Part shown: positions 35,387-44,540 of the stretch, one piece after another
Position numbering within the stretch: the first letter of the stretch is position 1
Layout of the letters: every line of letters starts with the position of its first letter
From: Cellulomonas sp. Leaf395
GTDB taxonomy: Bacteria > Actinomycetota > Actinomycetes > Actinomycetales > Cellulomonadaceae
Length of the DNA stretch: 64,000 nucleotides
Reading direction: 5' to 3'
NCBI RefSeq assembly: GCF_001424125.1
Contig: NZ_LMQI01000005.1
Coordinates: 940,473 to 1,004,472 of the forward strand
The notes under the pieces: model-generated
What the model was told of the DNA's origin: nothing
Databases searched by the model: none
Seen by the model: only the letters and a program-made list of their open reading frames with translations
Made by a program: the position numbers and the translations under genes

Positions 35387-35564
35387 CCGGCCACTCGGCC
35401 GACTCAGGCCCGGCGCGAGCTCGACGCCGCGAGTGTCGAGTTGCGGTGGGCTGGACACGGTGAGGCAGTGACCCGCTGCGCGGACTTGCGGATGACGGGA
35501 GCCCCGGGCGGCTCGGATGCGAGATCCGAGCCGCCGCCTGTGTTGCTCAGGAGGGACGAGCCGA
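35387..35564. other. Intergenic region between converging genes, 178 bp
   Basis: Holds only the hairpin at 35507-35535; a weaker inverted repeat (CTCGAC...GTCGAG near 35420-35440) follows the peptidase gene. No coding signal seen. Confidence 0.6.
35507..35535 (-). terminator. Hairpin terminator of the small secreted protein gene
   Basis: Perfect 12-bp stem GGCGGCTCGGAT / ATCCGAGCCGCC with a 5-nt loop, 30 bp beyond the stop of the minus-strand gene at 35565. No U tract follows, as is common in high-GC genomes. Confidence 0.7.
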
Positions 35565-35780
35565 CTAGCAGAACGTCTTGGCGGTGGCGTTCTTCATGGT
35601 GCCGCCACCGACGGCCTGAACGAGCTCCCCGACGTTGTTGAACCCGGCCACGCCGACGGTGTTGACGGTCTTGTGCACCTGGCCGAAGCAGGCGGCCTCG
35701 GCGGGTGCGGCGGAGGCGCTGGCTGCGGAGCCGAGCAGGGCGAGAGCTGCGATGGCCCCCGCGGCGAGAATGCGCTTCAT
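35565..35780 (-). CDS. Small secreted protein, 71 aa, two cysteines
   Basis: Starts at the ATG at 35780 with AAGGGA 9 nt upstream; the frame is open farther left but has no protein character. Residues 1-25 are a signal peptide (MKRILAAGAIAALALLGSAASASAA). The mature part of about 46 residues has exactly two cysteines, Cys31 and Cys71, the latter being the last residue, so a single disulfide could close nearly the whole mature chain. It is rich in Gly, Val, Asn and Thr and followed by a strong hairpin. I do not know the family; a secreted peptide or surface protein is possible. Confidence 0.75.
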   Translation of the reverse strand: MKRILAAGAIAALALLGSAASASAAPAEAACFGQVHKTVNTVGVAGFNNVGELVQAVGGGTMKNATAKTFC

Positions 35781-36154
35781 CGGACATCCCTTCTGTTGGT
35801 GGGTGCTTGGATCACCCGTCCACAGTTCTTCCGCACGGGGGAGGCGTTTGGATGCAGACCGGCCAAGTCTCTTGGCCAGGCAGACGAGCAATGTCCGCAC
35901 CGTCCCGAACGGTGAGCAACGCTTTCGCCACAGGTCAACATGCAGGTCAGCACCGACGAAGGTCCCCGTCAGCGTGCTGCCCAGGACCTTGGGGCTTGCT
36001 CGGATGCTGAAGCCGAGCGGCTGAATCTCGCTGACCTGCAGCGGAGCCGTCTCCGCGAGGTCCGCGACTACCGCGCGGGCAGCACGCTCGCTGACGCAGC
36101 GCACGGGTCATTCACCCCTGTGAGCAGCACGTTCGTGCTGCTACCGTCGGCCGC
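35781..36154. other. Intergenic region, 374 bp, between divergent genes
   Basis: Contains no confident gene. A 72-codon frame at 35940-36158 (plus) lacks a ribosome site and recognisable sequence. It must hold the promoters of the divergent small secreted protein and META lipoprotein genes. Base composition looks less GC-rich than its neighbours. Confidence 0.5.
36142..36147 (+). promoter_or_regulatory. -10 element (TACCGT), leaderless start at 36155
   Basis: TACCGT lies 7 nt before the lipoprotein ATG, with no ribosome site. Confidence 0.5.
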
Positions 36155-36553
36155 ATGAGCACACCGCGCTCGGCCCTGGTACGGATTGCTCTCCTCGTCG
36201 CCCTGGGCGGTGCGGCCTTAGCCGCCTGTTCCAGTAGCGAAGACTCGTCCGGAGCCGCTCTCGAGTCCGGCGACGTCATCGGGACCTGGTCGCAGACGGA
36301 CTCCGAGCCCTTGGTCGACCTCGAGCTCATCGAAGACGGCACAGTGAGCGGCAGCGACGGGTGCAACCAGTTGAACGGCACCTGGAAGATCGACGGCTCC
36401 GAGGTCGAGTTCGGTCCGTTCGCCGCGACCATGATGGCGTGCGAGAACGTCAACACCTGGCTGTCCGCAGCCACATCGGCCAACGTCGACGGCGACGAGA
36501 TGACGGTGTTCAACGAGGACCGCAAGGAGATCGGCGTCCTGATCAAGGAGTGA
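36155..36553 (+). CDS. META (HslJ-like) domain lipoprotein
   Basis: 132 residues. Lipoprotein signal ending in LAAC with the cysteine at 25, so membrane-anchored on the outside. The following domain reads IGTWSQTDSEPLV...GTVSGSDGCNQLNGTWKIDG...FGPFAATMMACEN, the META/HslJ pattern (GCNxLxGxW, and the MACxE block). META domains are beta folds linked to heat-shock and antibiotic tolerance in E. coli HslJ; function here is unknown. Its codon use is less GC-biased than flanking genes. Confidence 0.9.
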   Translation: MSTPRSALVRIALLVALGGAALAACSSSEDSSGAALESGDVIGTWSQTDSEPLVDLELIEDGTVSGSDGCNQLNGTWKIDGSEVEFGPFAATMMACENVNTWLSAATSANVDGDEMTVFNEDRKEIGVLIKE

Positions 36554-36569
36554 CGCCCGAACGATGAAT

Positions 36570-36600
36570 GGCCCGCACTCAACGACGAGTGCGGGCCTTT
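36570..36600. terminator. Bidirectional hairpin terminator between META lipoprotein and suf operon
   Basis: Perfect 11-bp stem GGCCCGCACTC / GAGTGCGGGCC, 6-nt loop, then TTT on the plus strand. It lies between the converging META gene and sufT and probably serves the META gene. Confidence 0.8.
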
Positions 36601-36671
36601 CAGGGTCCGACGGAGCCTACAGCGACTCAGACGGCAACGATCAGGCCGGCGGGCCTTCGTTCTTGGTTTGC

Positions 36672-37001
36672 TCAGATGTTGAAGCCGAGGGCACGCATCT
36701 GCTCGCGACCGTCGGGCGTGATCTTCTCCGGGCCCCACGGCGGCATCCACACCCAGTTGATGCGGAAGCCGTCGACGATCCCGTCGAGGGCCGATGCCGA
36801 CTGGTCCTCGATGACGTCGGTCAGCGGGCAGGCCGCGGACGTCAGCGTCATGTCGATGATCGCCGTGTTGGTCTGGTCGATGACGACGCCGTAGATGAGG
36901 CCGAGGTCGACGACGTTGATGCCGAGCTCCGGGTCGATGACGTCGCGGAGGGCTTCCTCGACGTCGGCGACCGTGGTCGGTGTGGGGGTGTCCGTGCTCA
37001 T
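36672..37001 (-). CDS. sufT: SufT, MIP18-family Fe-S assembly factor
   Basis: 109 residues from the ATG at 37001, overlapping the sufU stop by 4 bp. DVEEALRDVIDPELGINVVDLGLIYGV is the signature of the DUF59/MIP18 family, and TSAACPLTD contains the conserved cysteine. It helps load Fe-S clusters onto target proteins. It is the last gene of the suf operon, matching Rv1466 in M. tuberculosis. Confidence 0.93.
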   Translation of the reverse strand: MSTDTPTPTTVADVEEALRDVIDPELGINVVDLGLIYGVVIDQTNTAIIDMTLTSAACPLTDVIEDQSASALDGIVDGFRINWVWMPPWGPEKITPDGREQMRALGFNI

Positions 37002-37477
37002 GAGCTCTCCCGTGCGCCGGTCTTGATGAGTGCGTCGGTCAGCGCCGCCCAGCCGAGCAGGGCGCACTTGATCCGCGCGGGGTACTTGGCGACGCCCGTG
37101 AAGGCGGTCGCGTCGCCGAGGGTCTCCTCGGCGTCGTCGTCGAGGCCCGCACCGCGCGTCTGCATGAGCGCGCGGAACGTGCCGCCGATCTCGTCGACCG
37201 TGGCGAGGTCGTTGCCGACCACCAGGTCGTGCAGGACCGAGACGGAGGCCTGCGAGATGCTGCAGCCCTGCCCGTCCCACCGCACGTCGCGCACGATCCC
37301 CTGAGCGTCGAGGTCGACCTGCAAGGTCACCTCGTCGCCGCACGTCGGGTTCACCTGGTGCGACTCACCCGTGTGCAGGTGCAGGTCACCGGCCGCGCCC
37401 AGTCCCTTGCCATGCGGGAACTTCGCGTGGTCGAGGATGACCTGCTGGTACAGCTGCTCCATCGAACCCGTGCTCAT
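36998..37477 (-). CDS. sufU: SufU, sulfur-transfer partner of SufS
   Basis: 159 residues. The ligands that bind zinc in SufU are visible: NPTCGD (Cys and Asp), GCSISQAS and IKCALLGW. SufU accepts persulfide from SufS; in Actinobacteria it replaces SufE. Start ATG 37477 overlaps the sufS stop by 4 bp, so the two partners are translated together. Confidence 0.94.
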   Translation of the reverse strand: MSTGSMEQLYQQVILDHAKFPHGKGLGAAGDLHLHTGESHQVNPTCGDEVTLQVDLDAQGIVRDVRWDGQGCSISQASVSVLHDLVVGNDLATVDEIGGTFRALMQTRGAGLDDDAEETLGDATAFTGVAKYPARIKCALLGWAALTDALIKTGARESS

Positions 37478-38784
37478 GACACCTCCAGACCGAAGAACGC
37501 CCGGACCCCCGTCAGTGCTTCCCGGAAGACCTCGATCTCCTCGTCCGTCGTGTAGACGGCCGCGCTCGCGCGCGAGGTCGACGCGACGCCGAACCGCCGG
37601 TGCAGGGGCTGCGCGCAGTGGTGACCCACCCGCACGGCCACGCCGGCGTCGTCGAGCACCTGGCCGACGTCGTGCGCGTGCACGCCGTCGACGACGAACG
37701 AGACGGTCGCCAGGCGGTCGCGCGTGTCGGTCGGGCCGATGACCCGCACCCCGGGAACCGACGCCACCGCGTCGAGCAGGAGCCCGGCGAGGTGCGCCTC
37801 GTGCGCGGCGACCGCGTCCATGCCCAGCTCGTGCAGGTACGAGGCGGCAGCACCCATTCCGATCGCCTGCGACACCATCTGCGTGCCGGCCTCGAACCGC
37901 TGCGGCGGCGGCGCGTACGTCGTCGCCTCCATGGTGACGACCTCGACCATCGACCCGCCGGTGGTCACCGGGGGCATGGCCTCGAGCAGCTCGCGCCGCC
38001 CGTACAGCGCGCCGACCCCGGTGGGCCCCAGCATCTTGTGCCCCGAGAACGCCGCGAAGTCGACGCCCAGGGCTGTCAGGTCCACCGGCAGGTGCGGGAC
38101 CGACTGGCAGGCGTCCAGCACGGTCAGAGCACCCACTGCGCGGGCGCGCTCGACGAACGGTGCGACCGGCGTGATGGCCCCGGTGACGTTCGACGCGTGC
38201 GTGAACGCCAGCACCTTGGTGCGCTCGGTGACGACCGTGTCGAGCTCGTCGACCCGGATCCGCCCGTCGTCGTCGACCCCGAGCCACCTCAAGGAGGCCC
38301 CGGTGCGCAACGCGAGCTCCTGCCACGGCACGAGGTTCGCGTGGTGCTCGGCCTCGGTGACGACGATCTCGTCGCCGGGCCCGAGGGCGAGCGGCCGCGC
38401 GGCCGCTCCCCCGCGACCCAGCGACGCGTTCGACATCGCGTAGGCCACCAGGTTGATCCCGGCCGTCGCGTTCGACGTCCAGACCAGCGAGCCCGGCGAC
38501 ACCCCGACGAACGACGCGACCCGGTCGCGCGCGTCCTCGAACGCCTCGGTGGCCTCCTCGGCGAGCTGGTGCGCACCCCGGTGCACCGCGGCGTTCCGCT
38601 GCGCGTAAAAGTCCTGCTCGGCGTCGAGGACGACCTCGGGCTTCTGCGAGGTGGCCCCCGAGTCGAGGTACACCAGCGGCCGCCCGCCGCGCAGGGTCCG
38701 CGAGAGCAGCGGGAAGTCCGCGCGCACGGCCGCGAGCTCGGTCGCGTCGAGCGTCCGGGCTGCGTCGTGGAGGAGGCTGGTCAT
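37474..38784 (-). CDS. sufS: SufS cysteine desulfurase
   Basis: 436 residues, fold type I PLP enzyme. EAEHHANLVPWQ, the PLP lysine in FSGHKMLGPTGVG, and the catalytic cysteine in VRVGHHCAQPLHRRF are all present. It takes sulfur from cysteine as a persulfide and passes it to SufU. It lies 17 bp downstream of sufC and overlaps sufU. Confidence 0.96.
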   Translation of the reverse strand: MTSLLHDAARTLDATELAAVRADFPLLSRTLRGGRPLVYLDSGATSQKPEVVLDAEQDFYAQRNAAVHRGAHQLAEEATEAFEDARDRVASFVGVSPGSLVWTSNATAGINLVAYAMSNASLGRGGAAARPLALGPGDEIVVTEAEHHANLVPWQELALRTGASLRWLGVDDDGRIRVDELDTVVTERTKVLAFTHASNVTGAITPVAPFVERARAVGALTVLDACQSVPHLPVDLTALGVDFAAFSGHKMLGPTGVGALYGRRELLEAMPPVTTGGSMVEVVTMEATTYAPPPQRFEAGTQMVSQAIGMGAAASYLHELGMDAVAAHEAHLAGLLLDAVASVPGVRVIGPTDTRDRLATVSFVVDGVHAHDVGQVLDDAGVAVRVGHHCAQPLHRRFGVASTSRASAAVYTTDEEIEVFREALTGVRAFFGLEVS

Positions 38785-38801
38785 CAGGGGCTCCGAGGTC
38801 C

Positions 38802-39566
<765 letters not shown>

Positions 39567-39585
39567 GCTGTTCCTTCCAGACTTC

Positions 39586-39918
39586 TCAGAGCGGGGCGTC
39601 GACGTCGACCAGCACACGCTGGCCGTCGACGGTCACGGGGTAGACAGGGACGGGCTGGACGGCGGGCGGCCCGGTGGGCTTGCCGGTGCGCAGGTCGAAC
39701 CGCGAGCCGTGGAGCCAGCACTCGATCGTGCAGCCCTCCACCTCGCCGTCCGACAACGAGACGGCACCGTGCGAGCAGATGTCGCTGATGGCGTGCAGCT
39801 CACCGTCGGAGTCGCGCACCAGCGCGACCTCGACCGTGCCGTGCTCAGCCTCCAGCTCGACGCGGAGCGTGCCCTCGAGGGGCACGTCCTCGTCGAAGCA
39901 GGCCAGCTGGGCGCTCAT
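39586..39918 (-). CDS. Rieske-type [2Fe-2S] ferredoxin in suf operon
   Basis: 110 residues. Rieske ligands C48xH50 and C67xxH70 (ICSHGAVS and CWLHGSRFD) are intact, with the ferredoxin-like layout of the NirD/BphA3 type and no membrane anchor. In actinobacterial suf operons such a ferredoxin regularly lies between sufD and sufC and may supply electrons or be an early cluster acceptor; the exact role is not established. It overlaps the sufD stop by 4 bp. Confidence 0.93.
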   Translation of the reverse strand: MSAQLACFDEDVPLEGTLRVELEAEHGTVEVALVRDSDGELHAISDICSHGAVSLSDGEVEGCTIECWLHGSRFDLRTGKPTGPPAVQPVPVYPVTVDGQRVLVDVDAPL

Positions 39919-41213
39919 GCACGCTCCGTCGTGAGGGACACCTCGGAACCCTCGACGTGGCCCTCGGACAGGCTGTCCAGCACGCTCATCGACTTCTCGA
40001 GCTCCCGCTCGATCGCGCCGATGAGGCGCTCCTCGATCGCCGGCACACCGATCTCGTGGATGAGCTCCGCGAAGAAGCCGCGCACCACGAGCCGACGGGC
40101 GTCGGACTCCGGGATGCCACGGGCGCGCAGGTAGAAGAGCTGCTCGTCGTCGAACCGGCCGGTCGCGCTGGCGTGCCCCGCACCCTCGATGAGACCGGTC
40201 TCGATCTCGAGGTTCGGCACCGAGTCGGCGCGGGCGCCGTCGGACAGCACCAGGTTGCGGTTGAGCTCGTACGTGTCCGTGCCCTCGGCCGCGGCCCGGA
40301 TGAGCACGTCACCGACCCACACCGTGTGCGCACCCTCGCCCTGCAGGGCGCCCTTGTAGGCGACGCGCGAGATGCAGTTGGGCACCGCGTGGTCGACGAA
40401 GAGGCGCTGCTCCTGGTGCTGGCCCGCGTCGGCGAAGTACAGGCCGAGCATCTTCACGCTCGCGCCCTCGCCGACGAACTCGGCGTCCGGCGTGATCCGG
40501 ACGACGTCGCCGCCGAGCGTCACCGCGATGTGCTTGACGGTCGCGTCGCGGCCGATGCGCAGCCGGTGCGAGGAGGCGTGCACCGAGCCGTCGGCCCAGT
40601 CGTGCACCGTGACGACCGTCAGGTGCGCACCGTCGTCGGCGACGATCTCGACCGTCTCGGTGAGCGCCGCGTGGCCGATGTGGTCGATGACGACGACCGC
40701 CTGCGACAGCGCCTCGGCGTGGATCAGCAGGTGCGTCGCGCTCGGCTCGAGCGCCGCCTCGTGCGTGCCTGCACCCTCGACGCCCTCGATGCGGATGGAC
40801 GTCACCTCGGAGGCCACGGCTTCCTTCGGGATCGTGACGATCGTGGCCCGCGGGAACGAGGCCCACGCGACGGCGGACGTCCGGTCGCCGGGCTTGCCGG
40901 CCTTCCCGAGCCGCTCGTCGTCGCGCTCGACGATCTCGACCTGCACCTCGGGCGCCTCGACGACCGTCGTCAGCACGCCGTGGCCGTCCAGGACACCGTC
41001 GGTGCCCGCCGCGAAGAGCGGCGCGAGCCGGGCGACCGGCGCGAAGCGCCACTCCTCCTCGCGGCCGTGGGGCACGGCGAAGTCGGCCACGTCGAAGGAC
41101 GTGGGGCGGGACGCGCGGGACGCCTCGGGGAGCGGTCCGACCCCGTGGCTGTGGCTCCCGTCGGCCGTGGCCTTGCTGTGGTCGGTCGACAGGGAGTCTG
41201 TTGCGGTCGTCAT
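39915..41213 (-). CDS. sufD: SufD, Fe-S scaffold subunit
   Basis: 432 residues. The C-terminal SufBD beta-helix core is evident (YFADAGQHQEQRLFVDHAVPNCISRVAYKGAL, ATGRFDDEQLFYLRARGIPESDARRLVVRGFF). SufD lacks the cluster-binding chemistry of SufB and forms the SufBC2D complex with it. The first ~60 residues are variable and contain the FAVPHGREEEWRFAPVARL motif typical of SufD. Its ATG shares one base with the sufB stop. Confidence 0.95.
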   Translation of the reverse strand: MTTATDSLSTDHSKATADGSHSHGVGPLPEASRASRPTSFDVADFAVPHGREEEWRFAPVARLAPLFAAGTDGVLDGHGVLTTVVEAPEVQVEIVERDDERLGKAGKPGDRTSAVAWASFPRATIVTIPKEAVASEVTSIRIEGVEGAGTHEAALEPSATHLLIHAEALSQAVVVIDHIGHAALTETVEIVADDGAHLTVVTVHDWADGSVHASSHRLRIGRDATVKHIAVTLGGDVVRITPDAEFVGEGASVKMLGLYFADAGQHQEQRLFVDHAVPNCISRVAYKGALQGEGAHTVWVGDVLIRAAAEGTDTYELNRNLVLSDGARADSVPNLEIETGLIEGAGHASATGRFDDEQLFYLRARGIPESDARRLVVRGFFAELIHEIGVPAIEERLIGAIERELEKSMSVLDSLSEGHVEGSEVSLTTERA

Positions 41214-42670
41214 CAGCCGACGGCCCCTTCCATCTGCAGCTCGATGAGGCGGTTCAGCTCGAGGGCGTACTCCATGGGCAGCTCACGCGCGATGGGCTCG
41301 ACGAACCCGCGCACGATCATCGCCATGGCCTCGGTCTCGGCCATGCCTCGGGACATCAGGTAGAACAGCTGGTCCTCGCTCACGCGCGACACGGTCGCCT
41401 CGTGGCCCATCGAGACGTCGTCCTCGCGGACGTCCACGTACGGGTACGTGTCGGAGCGTGAGATCTGGTCGACCAGGAGGGCGTCGCAGAGCACGTTCGA
41501 CGCGGAGTGGTGGGCGCCCTCGAGCACCTGGACCAGTCCGCGGTAGGACGTGCGGCCCCCGCCGCGCGCGACCGACTTGGAGACGATCGAGCTGGAGGTG
41601 TGCGGCGCGGCGTGGACCATCTTGGCGCCGGCGTCCTGGTGCTGACCCGCACCGGCGAACGCGATGGACAGCGTCTCGCCGCGCGCGTGCTCCCCGAGCA
41701 GGTAGATGGCCGGGTACTTCATGGTCACCTTGGAGCCGATGTTGCCGTCGACCCACTCCATGGTGGCGCCCTCGGCCGCGGTCGCCCGCTTGGTGACGAG
41801 GTTGTACACGTTGTTCGACCAGTTCTGGATGGTCGTGTACCGCACGCGGGCGTTCTTCTTGACGATGATCTCGACCACCGCGGAGTGCAGCGAGTCGCTC
41901 GAGTACACCGGAGCTGTACAACCCTCGACGTAGTGAACGTACGAGCCCTCGTCGGCGATGATCAGCGTCCGCTCGAACTGGCCCATGTTCTCGGTGTTGA
42001 TCCGGAAGTAGGCCTGCAGCGGGATCTCGACGTGCACGCCCGGCGGGACGTAGACGAACGAGCCGCCCGACCACACCGCGGTGTTGAGCGACGCGAACTT
42101 GTTGTCCCCGGGCGGGATGACCGAGCCGAAGTACTGCTCGAAGATCTCCGGGTGCTCACGCAGCGCGGTGTCGGTGTCGAGGAAGATGACGCCCTGCTCC
42201 TCGAGCGACTCCTGGATCTGGTGGTAGACGACCTCGGACTCGTACTGCGCGGCGACGCCGGCGACGAGGCGCTGCTTCTCGGCCTCCGGGATGCCCAGGC
42301 GGTCGTACGTGCTCTTGATGTCCTCGGGCAGGTCCTCCCAGCTGGTCGCCTGCTTCTCCGTGGAGCGCACGAAGTACTTGATGTTGTCGAAGTCGATGCC
42401 CGACAGGTCCGAGCCCCACCAGGGCATGGGCTTCTTGTCGAACAGGCGCAGCGACTTCAAGCGCGTCTTGAGCATCCACTCGGGCTCGTTCTTGAGCGCG
42501 GAGATCTCCCGGACCTTCGCCTCCGACAGGCCGCGGGTCGCGACGGACCCGGCGGTGTCGGCGTCGTGCCAGCCGTAGTTGTAGTTGCCGATCGAGGCGA
42601 TGGCCTCGTCCTGGGTCAGCTGCGTCGCCTGCGGCACGTCGGCCGCAGTGCTGTCGGTCTGTGCACTCAT
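41213..42670 (-). CDS. sufB: SufB, Fe-S scaffold subunit
   Basis: 485 residues, highly conserved. Typical blocks are GYGWHD-like IGNYNYGWHDADTAG, FVYVPPGVHVEIPLQAYFRINTENMGQFERTLII, EGCTAPVYSSDSLHSAVVEI (the Cys block) and ISRSDTYPYVDVREDDVSMGHEATVSRV. It holds the nascent Fe-S cluster in SufBC2D. No intein interrupts it, unlike M. tuberculosis SufB. Its ATG overlaps the sufR stop by 4 bp. Confidence 0.97.
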   Translation of the reverse strand: MSAQTDSTAADVPQATQLTQDEAIASIGNYNYGWHDADTAGSVATRGLSEAKVREISALKNEPEWMLKTRLKSLRLFDKKPMPWWGSDLSGIDFDNIKYFVRSTEKQATSWEDLPEDIKSTYDRLGIPEAEKQRLVAGVAAQYESEVVYHQIQESLEEQGVIFLDTDTALREHPEIFEQYFGSVIPPGDNKFASLNTAVWSGGSFVYVPPGVHVEIPLQAYFRINTENMGQFERTLIIADEGSYVHYVEGCTAPVYSSDSLHSAVVEIIVKKNARVRYTTIQNWSNNVYNLVTKRATAAEGATMEWVDGNIGSKVTMKYPAIYLLGEHARGETLSIAFAGAGQHQDAGAKMVHAAPHTSSSIVSKSVARGGGRTSYRGLVQVLEGAHHSASNVLCDALLVDQISRSDTYPYVDVREDDVSMGHEATVSRVSEDQLFYLMSRGMAETEAMAMIVRGFVEPIARELPMEYALELNRLIELQMEGAVG

Positions 42671-43443
42671 GCTGAATGTCCTTCCACGGAGGGCACGGGG
42701 TGGTCAGGGGCGTGGGGGGCGTGCGTCGAGATGGTCTGTCCGGTGGTGAGCGGGATGCTCGTGGTGCAGACGTGGCCGCCACCGGCCAGCGTCGCCAGGC
42801 GCTGTACGTGCACGCCGAGGAGCCGCGAGAACGCGCGCGCCTCGGCCTCGCACAGCGCAGGGAACTCGTGCGCGACGTCCTGCACGGGGCAGTGACCCTG
42901 GCACAGCTGCATGGCCATGCCGCCGGGGACCGGCCGCGCGGAGGCGGCGTACCCGTCGGCAGTGAGACCGTCGGCCAGGACGCGGACGCGCTCGGCGACG
43001 TCGTCACCTGCGGCGGCCACGGCCTGGGCGTGCCGCTCCTCCAGGTCCCGGACCCGCTGCTCCGCGAAGCCCTGCACGGCCTGCGGTCCGGCGGTCTCGG
43101 CGAGGAAGCGCAACGCCTGGCTGGCCAGCTCGGAGTAGCGGTGGGACAGCGCGGCCTGGCCGCGGCTGCTCACGACGTAACGGCGGGCGGGGCGTCCGCG
43201 ACCCTTCGGTCCGTGGGGGCCCACGGGAGCCTCGTGCACGGTGATCTGGTCCGTGGCCTCGAGGACCCCGAGGTGCCGTCGGATCCCGGCGGGAGCGAGG
43301 TCGAGCTGGGCGGCGAGCTCGGCGGCGGAGACCGGGCCGGCGGCAGCGACGATCTGCAGCACGCGCTGGCGGGTCCCGGCGTCGGAGTCGGGCGTGGTGG
43401 TGTCCGCCAGGGTGCGGTCGATCGCAGGCAGCGTCGCGTTCAT
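42667..43443 (-). CDS. sufR: SufR, Fe-S-responsive repressor of the suf operon
   Basis: 258 residues from the ATG at 43443, which has GGAGGT 7 nt upstream. N-terminal winged HTH (VSAAELAAQLDLAPAGIRRHLGVLEA, with the RGRPARRY wing) and C-terminal cysteines C-x3-C-x12-C in LCQGHCPVQDVAHEFPALC that can hold a cluster. Cluster-bound SufR represses the operon; apo-SufR releases it under iron or oxidative stress. It heads the operon and a fitting operator lies 70-100 bp upstream. Confidence 0.95.
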   Translation of the reverse strand: MNATLPAIDRTLADTTTPDSDAGTRQRVLQIVAAAGPVSAAELAAQLDLAPAGIRRHLGVLEATDQITVHEAPVGPHGPKGRGRPARRYVVSSRGQAALSHRYSELASQALRFLAETAGPQAVQGFAEQRVRDLEERHAQAVAAAGDDVAERVRVLADGLTADGYAASARPVPGGMAMQLCQGHCPVQDVAHEFPALCEAEARAFSRLLGVHVQRLATLAGGGHVCTTSIPLTTGQTISTHAPHAPDHPVPSVEGHSA

Positions 43444-43511
43444 GCACACACCTCCGTCGGGCTTGTCCGGTCTTGGCGGCCGCGCACCATCCGTGCGCGT
43501 GCAAGGGCCGC

Positions 43512-43541
43512 GATATTGGCAACATCCTTGTTGTCAATATC
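43512..43541. promoter_or_regulatory. SufR operator overlapping the suf promoter
   Basis: A 30-bp inverted repeat (12 of 15 pairs) contains CAAC-N6-GTTG, the core described for Streptomyces SufR, with GATATTG/CAATATC outer arms. On the minus strand TTGACA (43537-43532) and TATCGC 16 nt downstream form the likely suf promoter inside it, so repressor binding would block transcription. Confidence 0.85.
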
Positions 43542-43611
43542 CATCCCTGCAAGCAAGGAGACCCTTCGTTCGGGGTCGCGTCCCTCACACGGCGAGGTCA
43601 TCCGGGCGCCC

Positions 43612-43617
43612 TAGACT
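43612..43617 (+). promoter_or_regulatory. -10 element (TAGACT), leaderless start at 43626
   Basis: TAGACT lies 8 nt before the GTG at 43626; no ribosome site. Confidence 0.5.
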
Positions 43618-43625
43618 TCCCTCTC

Positions 43626-44540
43626 GTGCCCGACTCCCCCGCGCTCGAGATCTCCGGGCTCGTCAAGCGCTACGGCGGCCGTGCCGTCGTCGACGGGCTC
43701 GACCTCGTCGCCCACCACGGCCAGGTGACCGCGGTCCTCGGTCCGAACGGCGCGGGCAAGACGACGACGGTCGAGTGCTGCGAGGGCCTGCGGGAGCCCG
43801 ACGGCGGAAGCGTGCGCGTGCTGGGCCTCGACCCGCTGACGCAGGCCCGGGATCTGCGCCCTCGCGTGGGCGTGATGCTCCAGGACGGCGGCCTGCCGAC
43901 GGGCGTCAAGGCGCACGAGATGCTCGCGCACGTCGCCCGGATGTACGCCGACCCCCGAGACCTGGGCGAGCTCACCGAGCGCCTCGGGCTGGGGTCGTTC
44001 GCCCGCACCACCGTCCGGCGGCTCTCCGGAGGTCAGCGGCAGCGGCTCGCGCTCGCCGCGGCGATCGTCGGCCGACCCGAGGTCGTGTTCCTCGACGAGC
44101 CCAGCGCCGGGATGGACCCGCAGACCCGCCACGCGGTCTGGGACCTTGTACGCGAGCTGCGCGACGAGGGCGTCGCCGTCGTGCTCACCACCCACCTCAT
44201 GGACGAGGCGGAGGACCTTGCCGACCAGGTCGTCGTCGTCGACCGCGGCCACGTCATCGCGCAGGGCTCCGTGCCGTCGCTCGTCTCCTCGGCCGAGGAC
44301 CGCACCCTGCGACTCGAGACCGCGCCGGGGCTCGACCTGCACGCTGCGCTCGGCGCGGAGTTCGTCGTCACCGAGCCGCGCGACGGCTCCTACACCGTCA
44401 CCGGCGCCGTCGACCCCGACGCGGTCGCCGCGGTCACCGCCTGGCTGGCCGGGCAGGGCGCGCTGGCGACGAAGCTGACGGTCGGACGCCGCACCCTCGA
44501 GGACGTCTTCCTCGACCTGACCGGACGGAACCTGCGATGA
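43626..44540 (+). CDS. ABC-2 type transporter ATP-binding protein
   Basis: 304 residues from the GTG at 43626, set by the TAGACT hexamer. Walker A GPNGAGKTT, signature LSGGQRQRLA, Walker B VVFLDEPSAGMD and H-loop VVLTTHLMDEAEDL are present, followed by the C-terminal DUF4162-like extension. Overlaps the permease start by 4 bp. Divergent from sufR with 182 bp between; in M. tuberculosis the ABC genes Rv1457c/Rv1458c hold the same place next to suf. Substrate unknown. Confidence 0.9.
   Translation: MPDSPALEISGLVKRYGGRAVVDGLDLVAHHGQVTAVLGPNGAGKTTTVECCEGLREPDGGSVRVLGLDPLTQARDLRPRVGVMLQDGGLPTGVKAHEMLAHVARMYADPRDLGELTERLGLGSFARTTVRRLSGGQRQRLALAAAIVGRPEVVFLDEPSAGMDPQTRHAVWDLVRELRDEGVAVVLTTHLMDEAEDLADQVVVVDRGHVIAQGSVPSLVSSAEDRTLRLETAPGLDLHAALGAEFVVTEPRDGSYTVTGAVDPDAVAAVTAWLAGQGALATKLTVGRRTLEDVFLDLTGRNLR

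Noticed and set aside
35940..36158. 72-codon plus-strand frame before the META gene
   Set aside because: No ribosome site, no recognisable sequence, and it overlaps the predicted lipoprotein promoter.
36601..36671. GGCCGGCGGGCC as a terminator for sufT
   Set aside because: 4-bp stem only and no U tract; the stronger hairpin at 36570 is nearer the META gene.
43444..43511. SOS box or tRNA between sufR and its promoter
   Set aside because: No match to either; the region is the ordinary suf 5' leader.
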